Shown: positions 7,994 through 17,306 of the stretch, piece by piece
How the letters are laid out: every line of letters starts with the position of its first letter
Position numbering within the stretch: position 1 is the stretch's first letter
NCBI GenBank assembly: GCA_040756055.1
Contig: JBFLZR010000003.1
Span: 1 to 64,000 of the forward strand
Direction: 5' to 3'
DNA length: 64,000 nt
Source: Candidatus Zixiibacteriota bacterium
GTDB taxonomy: Bacteria > Zixibacteria > MSB-5A5 > GN15 > FEB-12
The notes under the pieces: generated by a model
Databases searched by the model: none
What the model was told of the DNA's origin: nothing
What the model saw: only the letters and a program-made list of their open reading frames with translations
Made by a program: the position numbers and the translations under genes

Positions 7994-10229
7994 TGTTGAC
8001 TTTGAGAGCGATTATGGTCGTGTCGTCTTTCGGCGGATAAGTGGGATCAAACGACCGGACATCTTTCAGTATACCGTCGATCAGGGTCTGCGGGTCGTCG
8101 CCTCGGTGCTCCACCACGTACTTACGAATCCTATCCTCGGTGTATTCTTCCTCTTTTTCGTTCATGGCTTCCGATAGCCCGTCAGTGAAGAAGAAAAGCA
8201 CGTCATCTGAGTCGAGTTGAACCGAGTCCGACTGATAGCGCATCATGGGAAGAGCGCCGATTACCGGTCCGCCCGACTTAAGAAGCTGCATCTGGCCGTC
8301 GGATTTCACGAGTATGGGATAATTGTGGCCCGCGTTGGCATAGCAGAAGCTGCCGCTCGCCGTATCGAGCTCGCCGTAGAAGAGAGTGACGTATTTTTCG
8401 GCCGACGACGAATCGACGATTTGCTGGTTCATATTCCTTAATACAAGATCAATGGCGTTTCCGTTGCAGACTTCGCTTCGAAGAATCGCCTGCGTTTGGG
8501 CGATCATCAACGCCGCCGGCATCCCTTTGCCGGAAGCATCGGCGATGACTATGCCGATACGGTTCTCATCGATCTTAACGAAATCGAAAAAGTCTCCTCC
8601 CACGGTTCTGGATGGCGTTGAGTGGGCCGAAATGCGGGCGCACTTCAATTCCGGCGGTCGCGAAGGCAACAGATCGAGCTGAATCTGACGCGCCATGGTG
8701 ACTTCTTCTTGAAGTCGAATGCGCTCCAGGGACTCAACATAGAGGCGCGCGTTTGTCAACGCGGTCACCATCTGATTGGACAGCACACCGAGAAGATTGA
8801 TATCCTCGGATGAATAAGTATAACCCGCCGCCTTGTCAGTCAGCGCCACGAAACCGAGCAGGTGATCAGCGTCTTTCATCGGCAAAATGAGCTTGGTCGA
8901 ACGCTCCTCGAGCAGGGTCGCCAGAGTTGACCCCTCCGCATAATCACTGAGCGAATGGAAATATGTGGGCGTGTCCAAAAGATTTATACCACGCAACATC
9001 AAATCATCGCGAGCCACAACTACCCGCTTGGCGTTGTCCTCGCTCTGGAGCATCACGTATTCGCTGACGTGGTCGTCATACAGGACGAAATAAACCTTCT
9101 CAACCAGAAGAGTCGTCTTAAGGGTTTCCTCAATTATGTTGCGCAGGCGCACGGGGTCAAACAGCGAAATCACCTGACGCGAAAAGCGTTCAATTACATT
9201 ACGATGGTCGGTGCGAGTGCGAATGAAGAGTGAACGGATAAACTCGTCTATCCAGTTGTTTATCGGCTGGAAGAATAGAAGCACCAGGATGATAAAAGCA
9301 TAGCTGATTACCTGTGCCTGTTCGCCGAATATGGGTTCGAGCATCTGCTTCGACTTGACAACGAGCAATACGTACAACCCGACGAGAATGGCCGAGGTGA
9401 TTGAATATATGAATGACTGGCGGAATATCAGGCGGACGTCGAGGAACTGGTATCGTATCGTGGCAAAAATCAATATCCCCGCACCGGCGGCCACGGCAAG
9501 AATCATCAGGACCGATTTAGCGGTGTCCGGAATCGAATATGGCAGGAAAGTCGGGCCGAGGTGAGCTACCAGCAGAAGCCCCAGACCGGCACGGGTTCCC
9601 CACAACACAACTTTGGTTTGGGTGAGCAGCCGCGGGTTGTTAACATATCTTTTCCCCGTTTCGAGAAAATAAATCGCGGCCAAAACATATATGGTGCTCA
9701 CCACCCCGAAAATATTGGTGTCAAAAGACCTGACGTAACTAACCAGCAGATACAACCACGAGACCACCTTCGCGAACGGCTGCAGCACAAGACTGGAGAA
9801 ACCCTCGGTGGTCGTGTCGATTCTGATGTTGCCGAGGAAATCAATCAGATCGTTGAAAAATAGAACGATCAGGACGTGAAGTAGCTGCGGGACGAATATG
9901 ATATAACGCAGGCGAGGATGCCTGAAATCTCTCAGGCGGTCGACCGGGAAAATCCATGAGAACAGCAGAAGCGACGGGAAGAAAAATTCCCATATGTAGT
10001 GAAGCCCGTAAGTAACGCTGTCTTCAAAACTGGCCTGGGATGTGATGGAAATATCGACCATTTTGCCCAGAGCGATGAAGATTGGTCCAAGACCGGCAAA
10101 CAGCAACATGGCTCCCGTAACACGGTTGAGCCGGTTGGAGAAATTGTCACGGGTGATCGTTATGGCCAGAAAGACCAAAAACGCTCCGGTCAAAAAGAAC
10201 AGAAGAGTTTGAAGCAGCTCGACACTCAT
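7962..10229 (-). CDS. Membrane-bound SpoIIE/RsbU-type PP2C phosphatase with GAF domain
   Basis: The 755-residue protein has about eight hydrophobic segments in its first 330 residues, a GAF-like domain (about 365-510) and a PP2C-type SpoIIE phosphatase domain (about 520-745) with MARQIQLDLLPSRPP linker, GGDFFDF and ADASGKGMPAALM metal-binding motifs and a DDVLFFFTDGLSEA motif. RsbU-type enzymes dephosphorylate a STAS anti-anti-sigma factor. The matching STAS protein and an RsbW-type kinase lie immediately upstream, forming a partner-switching cassette; the membrane part and GAF domain are the likely signal inputs. Confidence 0.9.
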   Translation of the reverse strand: MSVELLQTLLFFLTGAFLVFLAITITRDNFSNRLNRVTGAMLLFAGLGPIFIALGKMVDISITSQASFEDSVTYGLHYIWEFFFPSLLLFSWIFPVDRLRDFRHPRLRYIIFVPQLLHVLIVLFFNDLIDFLGNIRIDTTTEGFSSLVLQPFAKVVSWLYLLVSYVRSFDTNIFGVVSTIYVLAAIYFLETGKRYVNNPRLLTQTKVVLWGTRAGLGLLLVAHLGPTFLPYSIPDTAKSVLMILAVAAGAGILIFATIRYQFLDVRLIFRQSFIYSITSAILVGLYVLLVVKSKQMLEPIFGEQAQVISYAFIILVLLFFQPINNWIDEFIRSLFIRTRTDHRNVIERFSRQVISLFDPVRLRNIIEETLKTTLLVEKVYFVLYDDHVSEYVMLQSEDNAKRVVVARDDLMLRGINLLDTPTYFHSLSDYAEGSTLATLLEERSTKLILPMKDADHLLGFVALTDKAAGYTYSSEDINLLGVLSNQMVTALTNARLYVESLERIRLQEEVTMARQIQLDLLPSRPPELKCARISAHSTPSRTVGGDFFDFVKIDENRIGIVIADASGKGMPAALMIAQTQAILRSEVCNGNAIDLVLRNMNQQIVDSSSAEKYVTLFYGELDTASGSFCYANAGHNYPILVKSDGQMQLLKSGGPVIGALPMMRYQSDSVQLDSDDVLFFFTDGLSEAMNEKEEEYTEDRIRKYVVEHRGDDPQTLIDGILKDVRSFDPTYPPKDDTTIIALKVNNGFQGYARQI

Positions 10230-10255
10230 CTCTGAATCGATTGCCTTTTCACTTT

Positions 10256-10678
10256 CTAGTTAAGGCTCTTGGTGATTGTAACGGCAGTACCGCCGGCAAC
10301 ATCACCGAATTCAACGCTGTCCATCAGGTTTCGGACAATAAATATCCCGCGGCCGGCCTCCTTTAGTAAATTCTCGTCCGCAAGGGGATCTTCGATATTA
10401 TGGGGGTCAAAACCACCTCCCTGATCGGTAATGGTGATCGATACCTTACCGCCATTGCGTCCGATCGATACCTGAACCGTCTTTTCGCCCGAGGATTTAT
10501 TTCCGTGGCAGATGGCGTTATTGACGAGTTCGGATACCGATATGGCGATGTCGGCTATCACCGACTCGTCAGCGCCGTATCCCCGCAGAATACCCTCAAT
10601 AAAAACATCTACGTCGGTGAGGTATTCCTGGCTTGACGGTATGGTGATGGTGTCCCCAGATATGATTGGTCTTTTCAT
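10256..10678 (-). CDS. RsbW/SpoIIAB-type anti-sigma serine kinase
   Basis: The start at 10678 (MKRPIISGDTITI) is chosen over a longer upstream frame because AGGAG lies 11 bases before it and homologues begin near here. The 140-residue product is a single GHKL/HATPase_c domain: SVSELVNNAICHGNKSS (N box), ITDQGGGFDP and AGRGIFIVRNLMDSV (G boxes). Proteins of this type bind a sigma factor or other target and phosphorylate the STAS antagonist. It lies between the STAS gene and the phosphatase gene. Confidence 0.88.
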   Translation of the reverse strand: MKRPIISGDTITIPSSQEYLTDVDVFIEGILRGYGADESVIADIAISVSELVNNAICHGNKSSGEKTVQVSIGRNGGKVSITITDQGGGFDPHNIEDPLADENLLKEAGRGIFIVRNLMDSVEFGDVAGGTAVTITKSLN

Positions 10679-10765
10679 TGGGGCAAGCTCTCCTAAAAAA
10701 ACAGGCAGGACTCTGCGAGGCCTACCTGCCAAAATGTGATGTTTCTTCTCAGCTAAACAACATGG

Positions 10766-11104
10766 TTACTTGAATGACCTTACAGCTTCGTCAACGGACT
10801 CGTAGGCCTCAAAAACGGTAACCAGTTTGGTAATTGTGAGCAGCGATTGGATCTTGTCGGTTACATTGGCCAGTTTGAGCTCGCCGTCAGTGTTGCGAAG
10901 AGTGGTGTAGCCGGAGATAAGAATGCCCAGCCCGGTCGAGTTCATCCAATCCACCTGAGATAGGTCGATTACGACCCGCTTTTTGTTCTGCTCTATAAAT
11001 TCGTAAAGCTTATCGTGCAGTAGACTCGCATCTGGCCCCCCCATGATCTTTCCCTTTGGTTCCAAAATCACCACGCCGTCTTGTTCGCGGTCACTGAGTC
11101 TCAT
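10766..11104 (-). CDS. STAS anti-anti-sigma factor (RsbV/SpoIIAA type)
   Basis: The 112-residue protein is a STAS domain with the phospho-acceptor motif WMNSTGLGIL; the serine in NST is the residue phosphorylated by RsbW-type kinases. GGAGG lies seven bases before the ATG at 11104. It is first in the minus-strand run STAS - kinase - phosphatase - Nudix - NtrY - NtrX. No sigma factor gene lies in the cluster, so the final target is elsewhere, or it is not a sigma factor at all. Confidence 0.92.
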   Translation of the reverse strand: MRLSDREQDGVVILEPKGKIMGGPDASLLHDKLYEFIEQNKKRVVIDLSQVDWMNSTGLGILISGYTTLRNTDGELKLANVTDKIQSLLTITKLVTVFEAYESVDEAVRSFK

Positions 11105-11328
11105 ATATCTGCCTCCGATTGCGAGATATTTTAAATACGTTTCGTTCGAATTCTGAGTTCCAACCCGACGGAATTTGGCTGTTTCCGCGGATCAGGACCG
11201 TTGCCCGTAACGCGAAAGCTAAGTCTTTAATTAGCTTATTATTGCCAACAGTGTCAAGACTAATTTAAAGGGCTTCGGTTCCCTCGACAACAAGAACCGT
11301 CGCCACCATAAGGACGAACGAGAACCGT

Positions 11329-11766
11329 TTATCCGGCAACCCTTTTTTGAGTCGGCAAGACCGCCTTCCACTCGAGAGCCTTGGTGGGGCAGAAGTGGGC
11401 GCAGGCCGGATCACCACTGCACAGGTCACATTTGACAACGATGTTGTGCTGTTCATCGAGAATCGCGCAACCAAACGGGCAGGCCGCCACACAGGCCATA
11501 CACCTTACGCACACCTCCTGGTTAAGCTCGATAGCTCCGGTCTGTGGGTTGCGGCGCAAAGCATCAACCAGACACGACTTCACGCAGGAGGCGTCGTCGC
11601 ACTGAAGGCATACCACCGGGACCCACAGGTCTTTATGCCCACCGGCGAGAGGATATATTCGAGTCTGGCCGCGTAAACCATCGACGGCATGCGTGAACGA
11701 GCAGGCTAATTCACAGGTACGGCATCCGGTGCACAAATTCGGTGTTACCATAAACCGGTATTTCAT
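11329..11766 (-). CDS. Four-cluster 4Fe-4S electron carrier (CooF/HycB-like)
   Basis: The start at 11766 (MKYRFMVTPNLCTGC) overlaps the previous stop as ATGA, so a longer upstream frame is rejected. The 145-residue protein carries four cysteine groups (CTGCRTCELAC, CLQCDDASCVKSC, CVRCMACVAACPFGC and CDLCSGDPACAHFC), typical of CooF/HycB/DmsB ferredoxin-like subunits holding four [4Fe-4S] clusters. It is the last gene of the Kor-diaphorase operon and may pass electrons between the complex and another partner. Confidence 0.85.
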   Translation of the reverse strand: MKYRFMVTPNLCTGCRTCELACSFTHAVDGLRGQTRIYPLAGGHKDLWVPVVCLQCDDASCVKSCLVDALRRNPQTGAIELNQEVCVRCMACVAACPFGCAILDEQHNIVVKCDLCSGDPACAHFCPTKALEWKAVLPTQKRVAG

Positions 11767-12539
11767 GATTGTGCCTCCCGTTCCCAGACAGCGATTCGGC
11801 CCATTGTCGTTGCCAGATCCTTGCGGTGACAATCATCACAGAGCGAGAAATACTCGACCGGGATATTCCGCTCCGCGCTCAACCGCTCGGCGAATTCCTT
11901 CGTTATGGTCGGCTTCCCGCACTGGCCACAGGTCATAAGCTCAAAGGTGCGATCCCAGATGGTAAGTTTTGTACCCTTAATCTTGTATTCTATGAAATTC
12001 GTCGGGCAGTTCTTGGCGCACGATAAACACCCGACACAATCCACCGGGGCCTGACGAAGGGGAGGAGCCACCTCCTTGCCGTGTCCGCGCCCGACGGTAG
12101 ATATCGCCTTGAAGCCCATACGATCACATATCCGGGTACAGAGAGCGCACAGGATGCAGTTATTGCCGTCTTTAACCGTTTCATAGCTGGTTTTGATTAC
12201 CCCGTATTCGCCGGCCAATTGAATAATCTCCGGACACTTCGGGTGTCGAGCCAGAAACAGGTCCAGTATCGTTTTGCGAAGTTCGTTTACTTTCGGCGCG
12301 TGCGTATTTACAATCAGACCGGCCGAAACAGGGTAGAGGCACGAAGTCACATAGTCGCACCATCCGTCCCAGGATTCACGGGTAATTTCCACAACGCACA
12401 GGCGACAGGCTCCGAAAGGCTCAACCGCCTCATGGTGACACAGCGCGGGAATGTCTATCTTCTCGCGCCGCAGCACCGACAAAAGCATCTCGCCTTCCTC
12501 GGCCTGAACGATCTTTCCGTTTATTGTCAAACTGACCAT
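11763..12539 (-). CDS. NuoG/HoxU-like iron-sulfur subunit of NADH dehydrogenase module
   Basis: The 258-residue protein matches the N-terminal part of NuoG, as in HoxU and HndD. It has a [2Fe-2S] domain (CHHEAVEPFGACRLCVVE), a His-Cys region (HPKCPE) and two [4Fe-4S] motifs (CILCALCTRIC and CVGCLSCAKNCPTNFI), plus two extra CxxC pairs near the C-terminus (MTCGQCGKP, SLCDDCH) that may bind another metal. No molybdopterin or H-cluster domain follows. GGAG lies five bases before the ATG. It should relay electrons in the diaphorase formed with the two genes upstream. Confidence 0.87.
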   Translation of the reverse strand: MVSLTINGKIVQAEEGEMLLSVLRREKIDIPALCHHEAVEPFGACRLCVVEITRESWDGWCDYVTSCLYPVSAGLIVNTHAPKVNELRKTILDLFLARHPKCPEIIQLAGEYGVIKTSYETVKDGNNCILCALCTRICDRMGFKAISTVGRGHGKEVAPPLRQAPVDCVGCLSCAKNCPTNFIEYKIKGTKLTIWDRTFELMTCGQCGKPTITKEFAERLSAERNIPVEYFSLCDDCHRKDLATTMGRIAVWEREAQS

Positions 12540-12547
12540 TCTATCTC

Positions 12548-14401
12548 CTAACTAACCTCTATAGCGTCGAAGCGACAGATGGCAAAGCAAGCTCCGCACT
12601 TGGTGCACTTCTTCTGGTCAAGTATGTGTACTTTGTCTTTCTTTCCCGTGATGGCGCCGGTGGGGCAGACCGCCACGCAGGCGGTACAACCCGTGCAGCT
12701 GTCCAAAATTTCATATTTTATGAGATCGCGACATACGCCGGCGGGACAGCGTTTGTCCCGAATATGCGCCAGGTATTCGTCTCTGAAAAACTTCAGCGTA
12801 CTCAGCACCGGATTCGGACCTGATTTCCCCAGCCCGCAAAGCGAACCGATAATCACCATCTCCGAGAGTTTCTCGATCTTGTCGAGATCCGACTCTTTAC
12901 CCTTCCCCTGGCAAATCTTATCCGTCAGAGCATGAAGCTGGTACAGACCCTCACGGCAGGGAACGCACTTGCCGCACGATTCGGCTACAAGAAAAGACAG
13001 GAAATAACGGGCGACATCAACCATGCACGTCTTATCATCCATGACAATCATGCCACCCGAACCCATCATCGAACCGGCCTCGGTGAGCGAATCGAAATCT
13101 ACGGGAAGGTCGAGCTGTGAATCGGGAAGACAACCGCCCGATGGTCCGCCGGTCTGAACTGCCTTGAACGGGCGATTATCGATTATGCCCCCGCCGATAT
13201 CGTAAATAATCTCGCGCAGGGTGGTGCCCATGGCAACCTCAATCAAACCGGTGTTGCGGACTTTCCCGACGAGGGAGAAGACTTTCGTTCCCGAGCTTTT
13301 CCTGGTGCCGATACTCTTGAACCAGTCCGCGCCTCTATTTATGATCAGCGGAACATTGACAAAGGTCTCAACGTTGTTCAACACGGTCGGCTGATCATAC
13401 AGCCCCTTTATGACCGACCGGATATACTTGGCTCGCGGCTCACCGACTTCGCCGGCGACAGATTTCATGAGAGCCGATGATTCGCCGCATACGAAAGCGC
13501 CCGCCCCCCGGGCAATATGAATCTCGAACGAAAATCCGGTCCCCAGAATATCGTCTCCGAGCAGACCGGTTTCTTCGCAATCCTTAATAGCCTTGGAAAG
13601 ATGCGTCACCGCCAGCGGGTATTCCTCGCGAACATAGATATATCCCTGCCTCGCGCCAACTGCGAAAGCCGCAATCATCATCCCTTCCAGCACGGCGTGA
13701 GGATCACCCTCCATTATGGAACGATCCATGAACGCGCCGGGATCACCCTCGTCGCCATTACAGATTACATACCGGACATCCGACTCGACATCGCGGCAGG
13801 TACGCCATTTTTTGCCGGCCGGGAATCCACCGCCCCCTCGTCCGCGCAAACCCGACTTCGTGATCTCGTCTATTATCTCATCGGGCGTCATACCGGTCAG
13901 GGCCTTGGCCAGCGCCTGATACCCACCAACGCTGATATATTCCCTGATATCGTTGGCGGCTATCTTGCCGAGATTTCTCAGGGCCAGGCGACGCTGGTGC
14001 GAGAAGAATCCGACATCGTCGTATTTCTCAATCTTTTTGCCGCTCTTCGGCTCGGTGAACAGAAGTGATTCCACTACGTTCTTATTTTCAATCGACTGCT
14101 CAATAATCGCGTCTACATCTTTGGGCTTGACCCTGGTGTAGAAGATTCCCTCGGGTTCGATAATTACCAGCGGACCCTGCTCGCAAAAGCCGTGACAGCC
14201 TGTCTCCTTGATGGCTTCAACCGCGAAATTCTTTATTTCACGTTTATCGAGAGCGCTTTTAAAGGCCTCAACAATCTTCCCGGCTCCGTTGGCAAGACAT
14301 CCCGTACCGCAGCAGACCATCACCTTGCGGGGGTATTTTTTCTGTCCGGCAAGGTACTTATCTCTGACTTTCGCTAATTGCTGTGGGTCTTTTACCTGCA
14401 T
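12548..14401 (-). CDS. NuoF/HydB/HndC-like NADH-binding flavoprotein
   Basis: The 617-residue protein has an N-terminal thioredoxin-like [2Fe-2S] segment (VCCGTGC...ETGCHGFCEQGP), the NuoF core with FMN/NADH-binding glycine motifs (GLRGRGGGGFPAGKKW, CNGDEGDPGAFMDR), the SCGKCVPCREG [4Fe-4S] motif and a C-terminal 2x[4Fe-4S] ferredoxin (CTGCTACVAVCP, CTKCGACFAICR). This long form is found in NAD(P)-reducing and electron-bifurcating hydrogenases and related diaphorases. Here it sits directly beside KorABC and no hydrogenase is present, suggesting NADH:ferredoxin exchange. Confidence 0.93.
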   Translation of the reverse strand: MQVKDPQQLAKVRDKYLAGQKKYPRKVMVCCGTGCLANGAGKIVEAFKSALDKREIKNFAVEAIKETGCHGFCEQGPLVIIEPEGIFYTRVKPKDVDAIIEQSIENKNVVESLLFTEPKSGKKIEKYDDVGFFSHQRRLALRNLGKIAANDIREYISVGGYQALAKALTGMTPDEIIDEITKSGLRGRGGGGFPAGKKWRTCRDVESDVRYVICNGDEGDPGAFMDRSIMEGDPHAVLEGMMIAAFAVGARQGYIYVREEYPLAVTHLSKAIKDCEETGLLGDDILGTGFSFEIHIARGAGAFVCGESSALMKSVAGEVGEPRAKYIRSVIKGLYDQPTVLNNVETFVNVPLIINRGADWFKSIGTRKSSGTKVFSLVGKVRNTGLIEVAMGTTLREIIYDIGGGIIDNRPFKAVQTGGPSGGCLPDSQLDLPVDFDSLTEAGSMMGSGGMIVMDDKTCMVDVARYFLSFLVAESCGKCVPCREGLYQLHALTDKICQGKGKESDLDKIEKLSEMVIIGSLCGLGKSGPNPVLSTLKFFRDEYLAHIRDKRCPAGVCRDLIKYEILDSCTGCTACVAVCPTGAITGKKDKVHILDQKKCTKCGACFAICRFDAIEVS

Positions 14402-14402
14402 A

Positions 14403-14858
14403 TCACTTTACCTTCAGAAGTTTCTTGACGTTGGATACCTTGAGAGAACCATGGTACTTGTCATTCACAATCGCGACCGGCGCCATGGCGCACGCGCCGA
14501 CACAGGCGACCACCTCGATGGTGAACTTGCCGTCCGACGTGGTTTCGCCCGCTTTGATTCCCAGCGAACTCTCAATCTGATCCTGAATCAAACGCGCCCC
14601 GCGAATATGACAGGCCGTGCCAACGCAAATCCGAATAACCGTCTCACCGCGGGGATTCAGGCTGAAGGCGTTGTAAAACGTTGATACCGAGAAGACTTTG
14701 CTCAACGGCACGTTCAGAACCCTCGAAGTCTCCTCGAGCGCTTCACACGGAAGAAATTGAAATTCCTTTTGAATATCCTGCAGCACGGCAATAAGCGATT
14801 CCTGTGACTTGGAATATCGCTCGAATATTTCCGGTAGTTTGCTCATGTCGTGATTCAT
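14403..14858 (-). CDS. NuoE-like thioredoxin-fold [2Fe-2S] subunit
   Basis: This 151-residue protein has the NuoE/HndA pattern: helical N-terminus (LPCEALEETSRVLNVPLSKVFSVSTFY) followed by four cluster cysteines (CVGTACHIRGA and CVGACAMAP). ATGA overlap with korC (14855-14858) and a 1-base gap to the NuoF-like gene show tight co-translation. Together the three subunits form a soluble NADH diaphorase. Confidence 0.92.
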   Translation of the reverse strand: MNHDMSKLPEIFERYSKSQESLIAVLQDIQKEFQFLPCEALEETSRVLNVPLSKVFSVSTFYNAFSLNPRGETVIRICVGTACHIRGARLIQDQIESSLGIKAGETTSDGKFTIEVVACVGACAMAPVAIVNDKYHGSLKVSNVKKLLKVK

Positions 14859-15418
14859 ACTTTTTCCTTCTGAGCCATCAATTCCAGAGCCAGGTCATAC
14901 CCCTGTTTGAGCACAGCGAGATTGATTTTAAGCAGGTCCTTCTTGGCGCCCATCTTATCAACTACGATCTTGTTGACGGTGTCGTATTTTATCACTTTCG
15001 AAGCACCGACAAAAGCTCCGAGCATCACGATATTGGCCGCTTTGGCATTACCCGCCTTCATGGCGATGTCGTTAGCCGGGACCAAAAGCTCGGTGATATC
15101 CTTGCGGTCGGAGGTGAGGTTTATCAAAGAACTGTTGACAACCAGCAGCCCACCGGACTTTATCCGCGGAGCGAATTTCTCAAACGATGGCCGATTAAAC
15201 ACGCACAGCGCCATCGGGTTGTTTATAATCGGAGAGCCGATACGTTCGTCCGAAATGACCACCGTACAATAAGCAGTGCCGCCGCGCATCTCGGGGCCGT
15301 ACGATGGCAACCAGATCACTTTTTTCCCCTCCGCCATGCCGGCGTACGCCAGAAGCTGCCCGGCCGTCATAATCCCCTGACCTCCGAATCCGGCAAAAGT
15401 AACTTCAAATTGCTGCAT
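14855..15418 (-). CDS. korC: 2-oxoacid:ferredoxin oxidoreductase gamma subunit
   Basis: The 187-residue protein has the gamma-subunit pattern: FAGFGGQGIMTAGQLLAYAGMAEGKKVIWLPSYGPEMRGGTAYCTVVISDE at the N-terminus, then a Rossmann-like body. It completes the Kor complex with the beta and alpha subunits upstream and overlaps the NuoE-like gene by four bases. The separate subunits and lengths suit the 2-oxoglutarate type, though other 2-oxoacids cannot be excluded. Confidence 0.9.
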   Translation of the reverse strand: MQQFEVTFAGFGGQGIMTAGQLLAYAGMAEGKKVIWLPSYGPEMRGGTAYCTVVISDERIGSPIINNPMALCVFNRPSFEKFAPRIKSGGLLVVNSSLINLTSDRKDITELLVPANDIAMKAGNAKAANIVMLGAFVGASKVIKYDTVNKIVVDKMGAKKDLLKINLAVLKQGYDLALELMAQKEKV

Positions 15419-15419
15419 T

Positions 15420-16181
15420 CTATGTCTCCGAACTGCCGGGGTCCTTTTTGCAGCCCAGCGGATAGTAAGTCATCATCTTGTCGGCAAGCCAGGCCGTCGC
15501 TTCAGTCGGGGTCATACCCCAGTTGGTGGGACAGGTGGAAAGCACCTCGACCATCGAGAAACATCTGCCTTCAACCTGATAGGTAAACGCCTTCTTTATC
15601 GCGCGCTTGGCCTGAATAATATGCTGCGGGGTATGTACGGCCACGCGCTCAAGATATGCCGGTGTGGCCAGCGAAGAAAGCAGTTCCACCATCCGAATCG
15701 GCTGACCCGTGAGTTCCACATCTCTTCCCGCCGGACTGGTTGTCGTGATCTGCCCCTCAAGAGTGGTGGGAGCCATCTGACCGCCGGTCATCCCATACAC
15801 CGCGTTATTGACGAATATCGTCGTGAATTTTTCACCGCGGTTGGCCGAGTGAATTATCTCACTCATGCCTATCGAAGCCAGATCCCCGTCACCCTGATAC
15901 GTGAACACTATCATGTCCGGCCGAAGTCTTTTAAAGCCGGTGGCCAGTGCCGGAGCACGACCATGGGGAGCCTCGAGAAAGTCGCAGTTGAAATAGTTGT
16001 AAGCCAGCACGGAACATCCAACCGGCGCCACACCAAGCGACCTCTCTCGCACTCCCAGGCTGTCGAGAGCCTCGGCGACCAGACGGTGTATCACGCCGTG
16101 TGTGCATCCCGGACAGTAGTGGGTAATGGTATCTTGAAGAGCTTCCGGTCTGGCAAAAATCGTATTTTCCGTAATTTCCAT
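15420..16181 (-). CDS. korB: 2-oxoacid:ferredoxin oxidoreductase beta subunit (TPP-binding)
   Basis: The ATG at 16181 with GAGG six bases upstream is preferred to a TTG 12 bases earlier. The 253-residue protein shows HYCPGCTHGVIHRLV at its start and the TPP/Mg motif YQGDGDLASIGMSEIIHSANRGE with the FVNNAVYGMTGGQMAPTT segment. It catalyses oxidative decarboxylation of a 2-oxoacid with CoA and ferredoxin, or the reverse carboxylation. It sits one base before korC. Confidence 0.92.
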   Translation of the reverse strand: MEITENTIFARPEALQDTITHYCPGCTHGVIHRLVAEALDSLGVRERSLGVAPVGCSVLAYNYFNCDFLEAPHGRAPALATGFKRLRPDMIVFTYQGDGDLASIGMSEIIHSANRGEKFTTIFVNNAVYGMTGGQMAPTTLEGQITTTSPAGRDVELTGQPIRMVELLSSLATPAYLERVAVHTPQHIIQAKRAIKKAFTYQVEGRCFSMVEVLSTCPTNWGMTPTEATAWLADKMMTYYPLGCKKDPGSSET

Positions 16182-16189
16182 GGCAGACC

Positions 16190-17281
16190 TCAAGCTTTCT
16201 TTTTGGTTTTCGGTTTTCTCTTATCGATCAGCTTCTTTACCTGATCGATAACCTCCTCCGGCGACGGTACAATGCCGCCGGTGCGGCCGTAAAAACTGAT
16301 CGGCTTTCTGCCTAGCACCGCTCGCTCGACATCCTCGCACATCTGAGCCGTGCTCATCTCCACCACGAGAACATCGTCGATATTCTTCTTCGCCGCTTCG
16401 TCGCCGATTTGCTTGAGAGGGAAGGGGAAGAGGCTGATGGGTCGGAACAACCCCACGGAGATGCCTTCTTTTTCGAGCTCATCGATAGCGGTCTGACAAA
16501 TTCTTGCCATGGTGCCGTAGGCGACAATGATAATTTTGTTTTTGGCCGATATCTTATATTGCTCGAAACGAATCTCTTCCTTTTTCATCTGCTCGTATTT
16601 CGCGTGCAGAAGCCAGCTGTTTTTCTCAAGCCCGACCGGATCGAGAAAGAGCGATTTTATGATTACCGGTTTGCGCCCTTTCGCCCCGGTAGCCGCCCAG
16701 TCCTTGGGGGGAAGCTCCGGTTCTTCGTACTTGTCCGGAAATTCCACCGGTTCCATCATCTGGCCGATCATTCCATCGCCTATCAACATTACCGGATTAC
16801 GATACTTGTCAGCCAGGTAAAACGACAGCATCATAAGGTCAACCGCCTCCTGTATGGTCGATGGAGCCAGCACGAGCACCCGATAGTCCCCGTGCCCACC
16901 GGCCTTGGTGGCCTGAAAATAGTCTGATTGCGCCGGAAGGATGCCGCCGAGTCCCGGGCCACCGCGCATGATATTAACTATCACCACCGGCAGTTGCGCC
17001 CCGGCCATGTATGAAATCGCCTCCTGCATAAGGCTGATACCAGGGCTGGATGATGTCGTGAAGACCCTCTTGCCGGTCGAAGAAGCTCCGAAGAGCATGT
17101 TGGCCACCGCCAGTTCGCTCTCGCCCTGCAAGAAGACGCCACCCACCTGGGGCATACGACGGGATAAATACTCGGCTACCTCTGTCTGCGGCGTGATCGG
17201 ATAACAGAAGTAGTTGGTCGCACCCGCCTTCAACGCCGCTTCAGCGATCGCCTCATTACCTTTCATCAGTACTTTCGCCAT
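16190..17281 (-). CDS. korA: 2-oxoacid:ferredoxin oxidoreductase alpha subunit
   Basis: The ATG at 17281 (MAKVLMKGNEAIAEAALKAG) follows AAGGA by eight bases and replaces a TTG five codons earlier. The 363-residue protein has the pyrimidine-binding domain (GATNYFCYPITPQTEVAEYLS, FLQGESELAVANML, SSPGISLMQEAISYM) and a C-terminal transketolase-like domain (VEMSTAQMCEDVERAVLG). It pairs with the beta subunit to form the TPP site. Its stop lies close to the beta start, as expected of one operon. Confidence 0.92.
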   Translation of the reverse strand: MAKVLMKGNEAIAEAALKAGATNYFCYPITPQTEVAEYLSRRMPQVGGVFLQGESELAVANMLFGASSTGKRVFTTSSSPGISLMQEAISYMAGAQLPVVIVNIMRGGPGLGGILPAQSDYFQATKAGGHGDYRVLVLAPSTIQEAVDLMMLSFYLADKYRNPVMLIGDGMIGQMMEPVEFPDKYEEPELPPKDWAATGAKGRKPVIIKSLFLDPVGLEKNSWLLHAKYEQMKKEEIRFEQYKISAKNKIIIVAYGTMARICQTAIDELEKEGISVGLFRPISLFPFPLKQIGDEAAKKNIDDVLVVEMSTAQMCEDVERAVLGRKPISFYGRTGGIVPSPEEVIDQVKKLIDKRKPKTKKKA

Positions 17282-17306
17282 TGGTTCTTCCTTCAATCCC
17301 GGTTAA

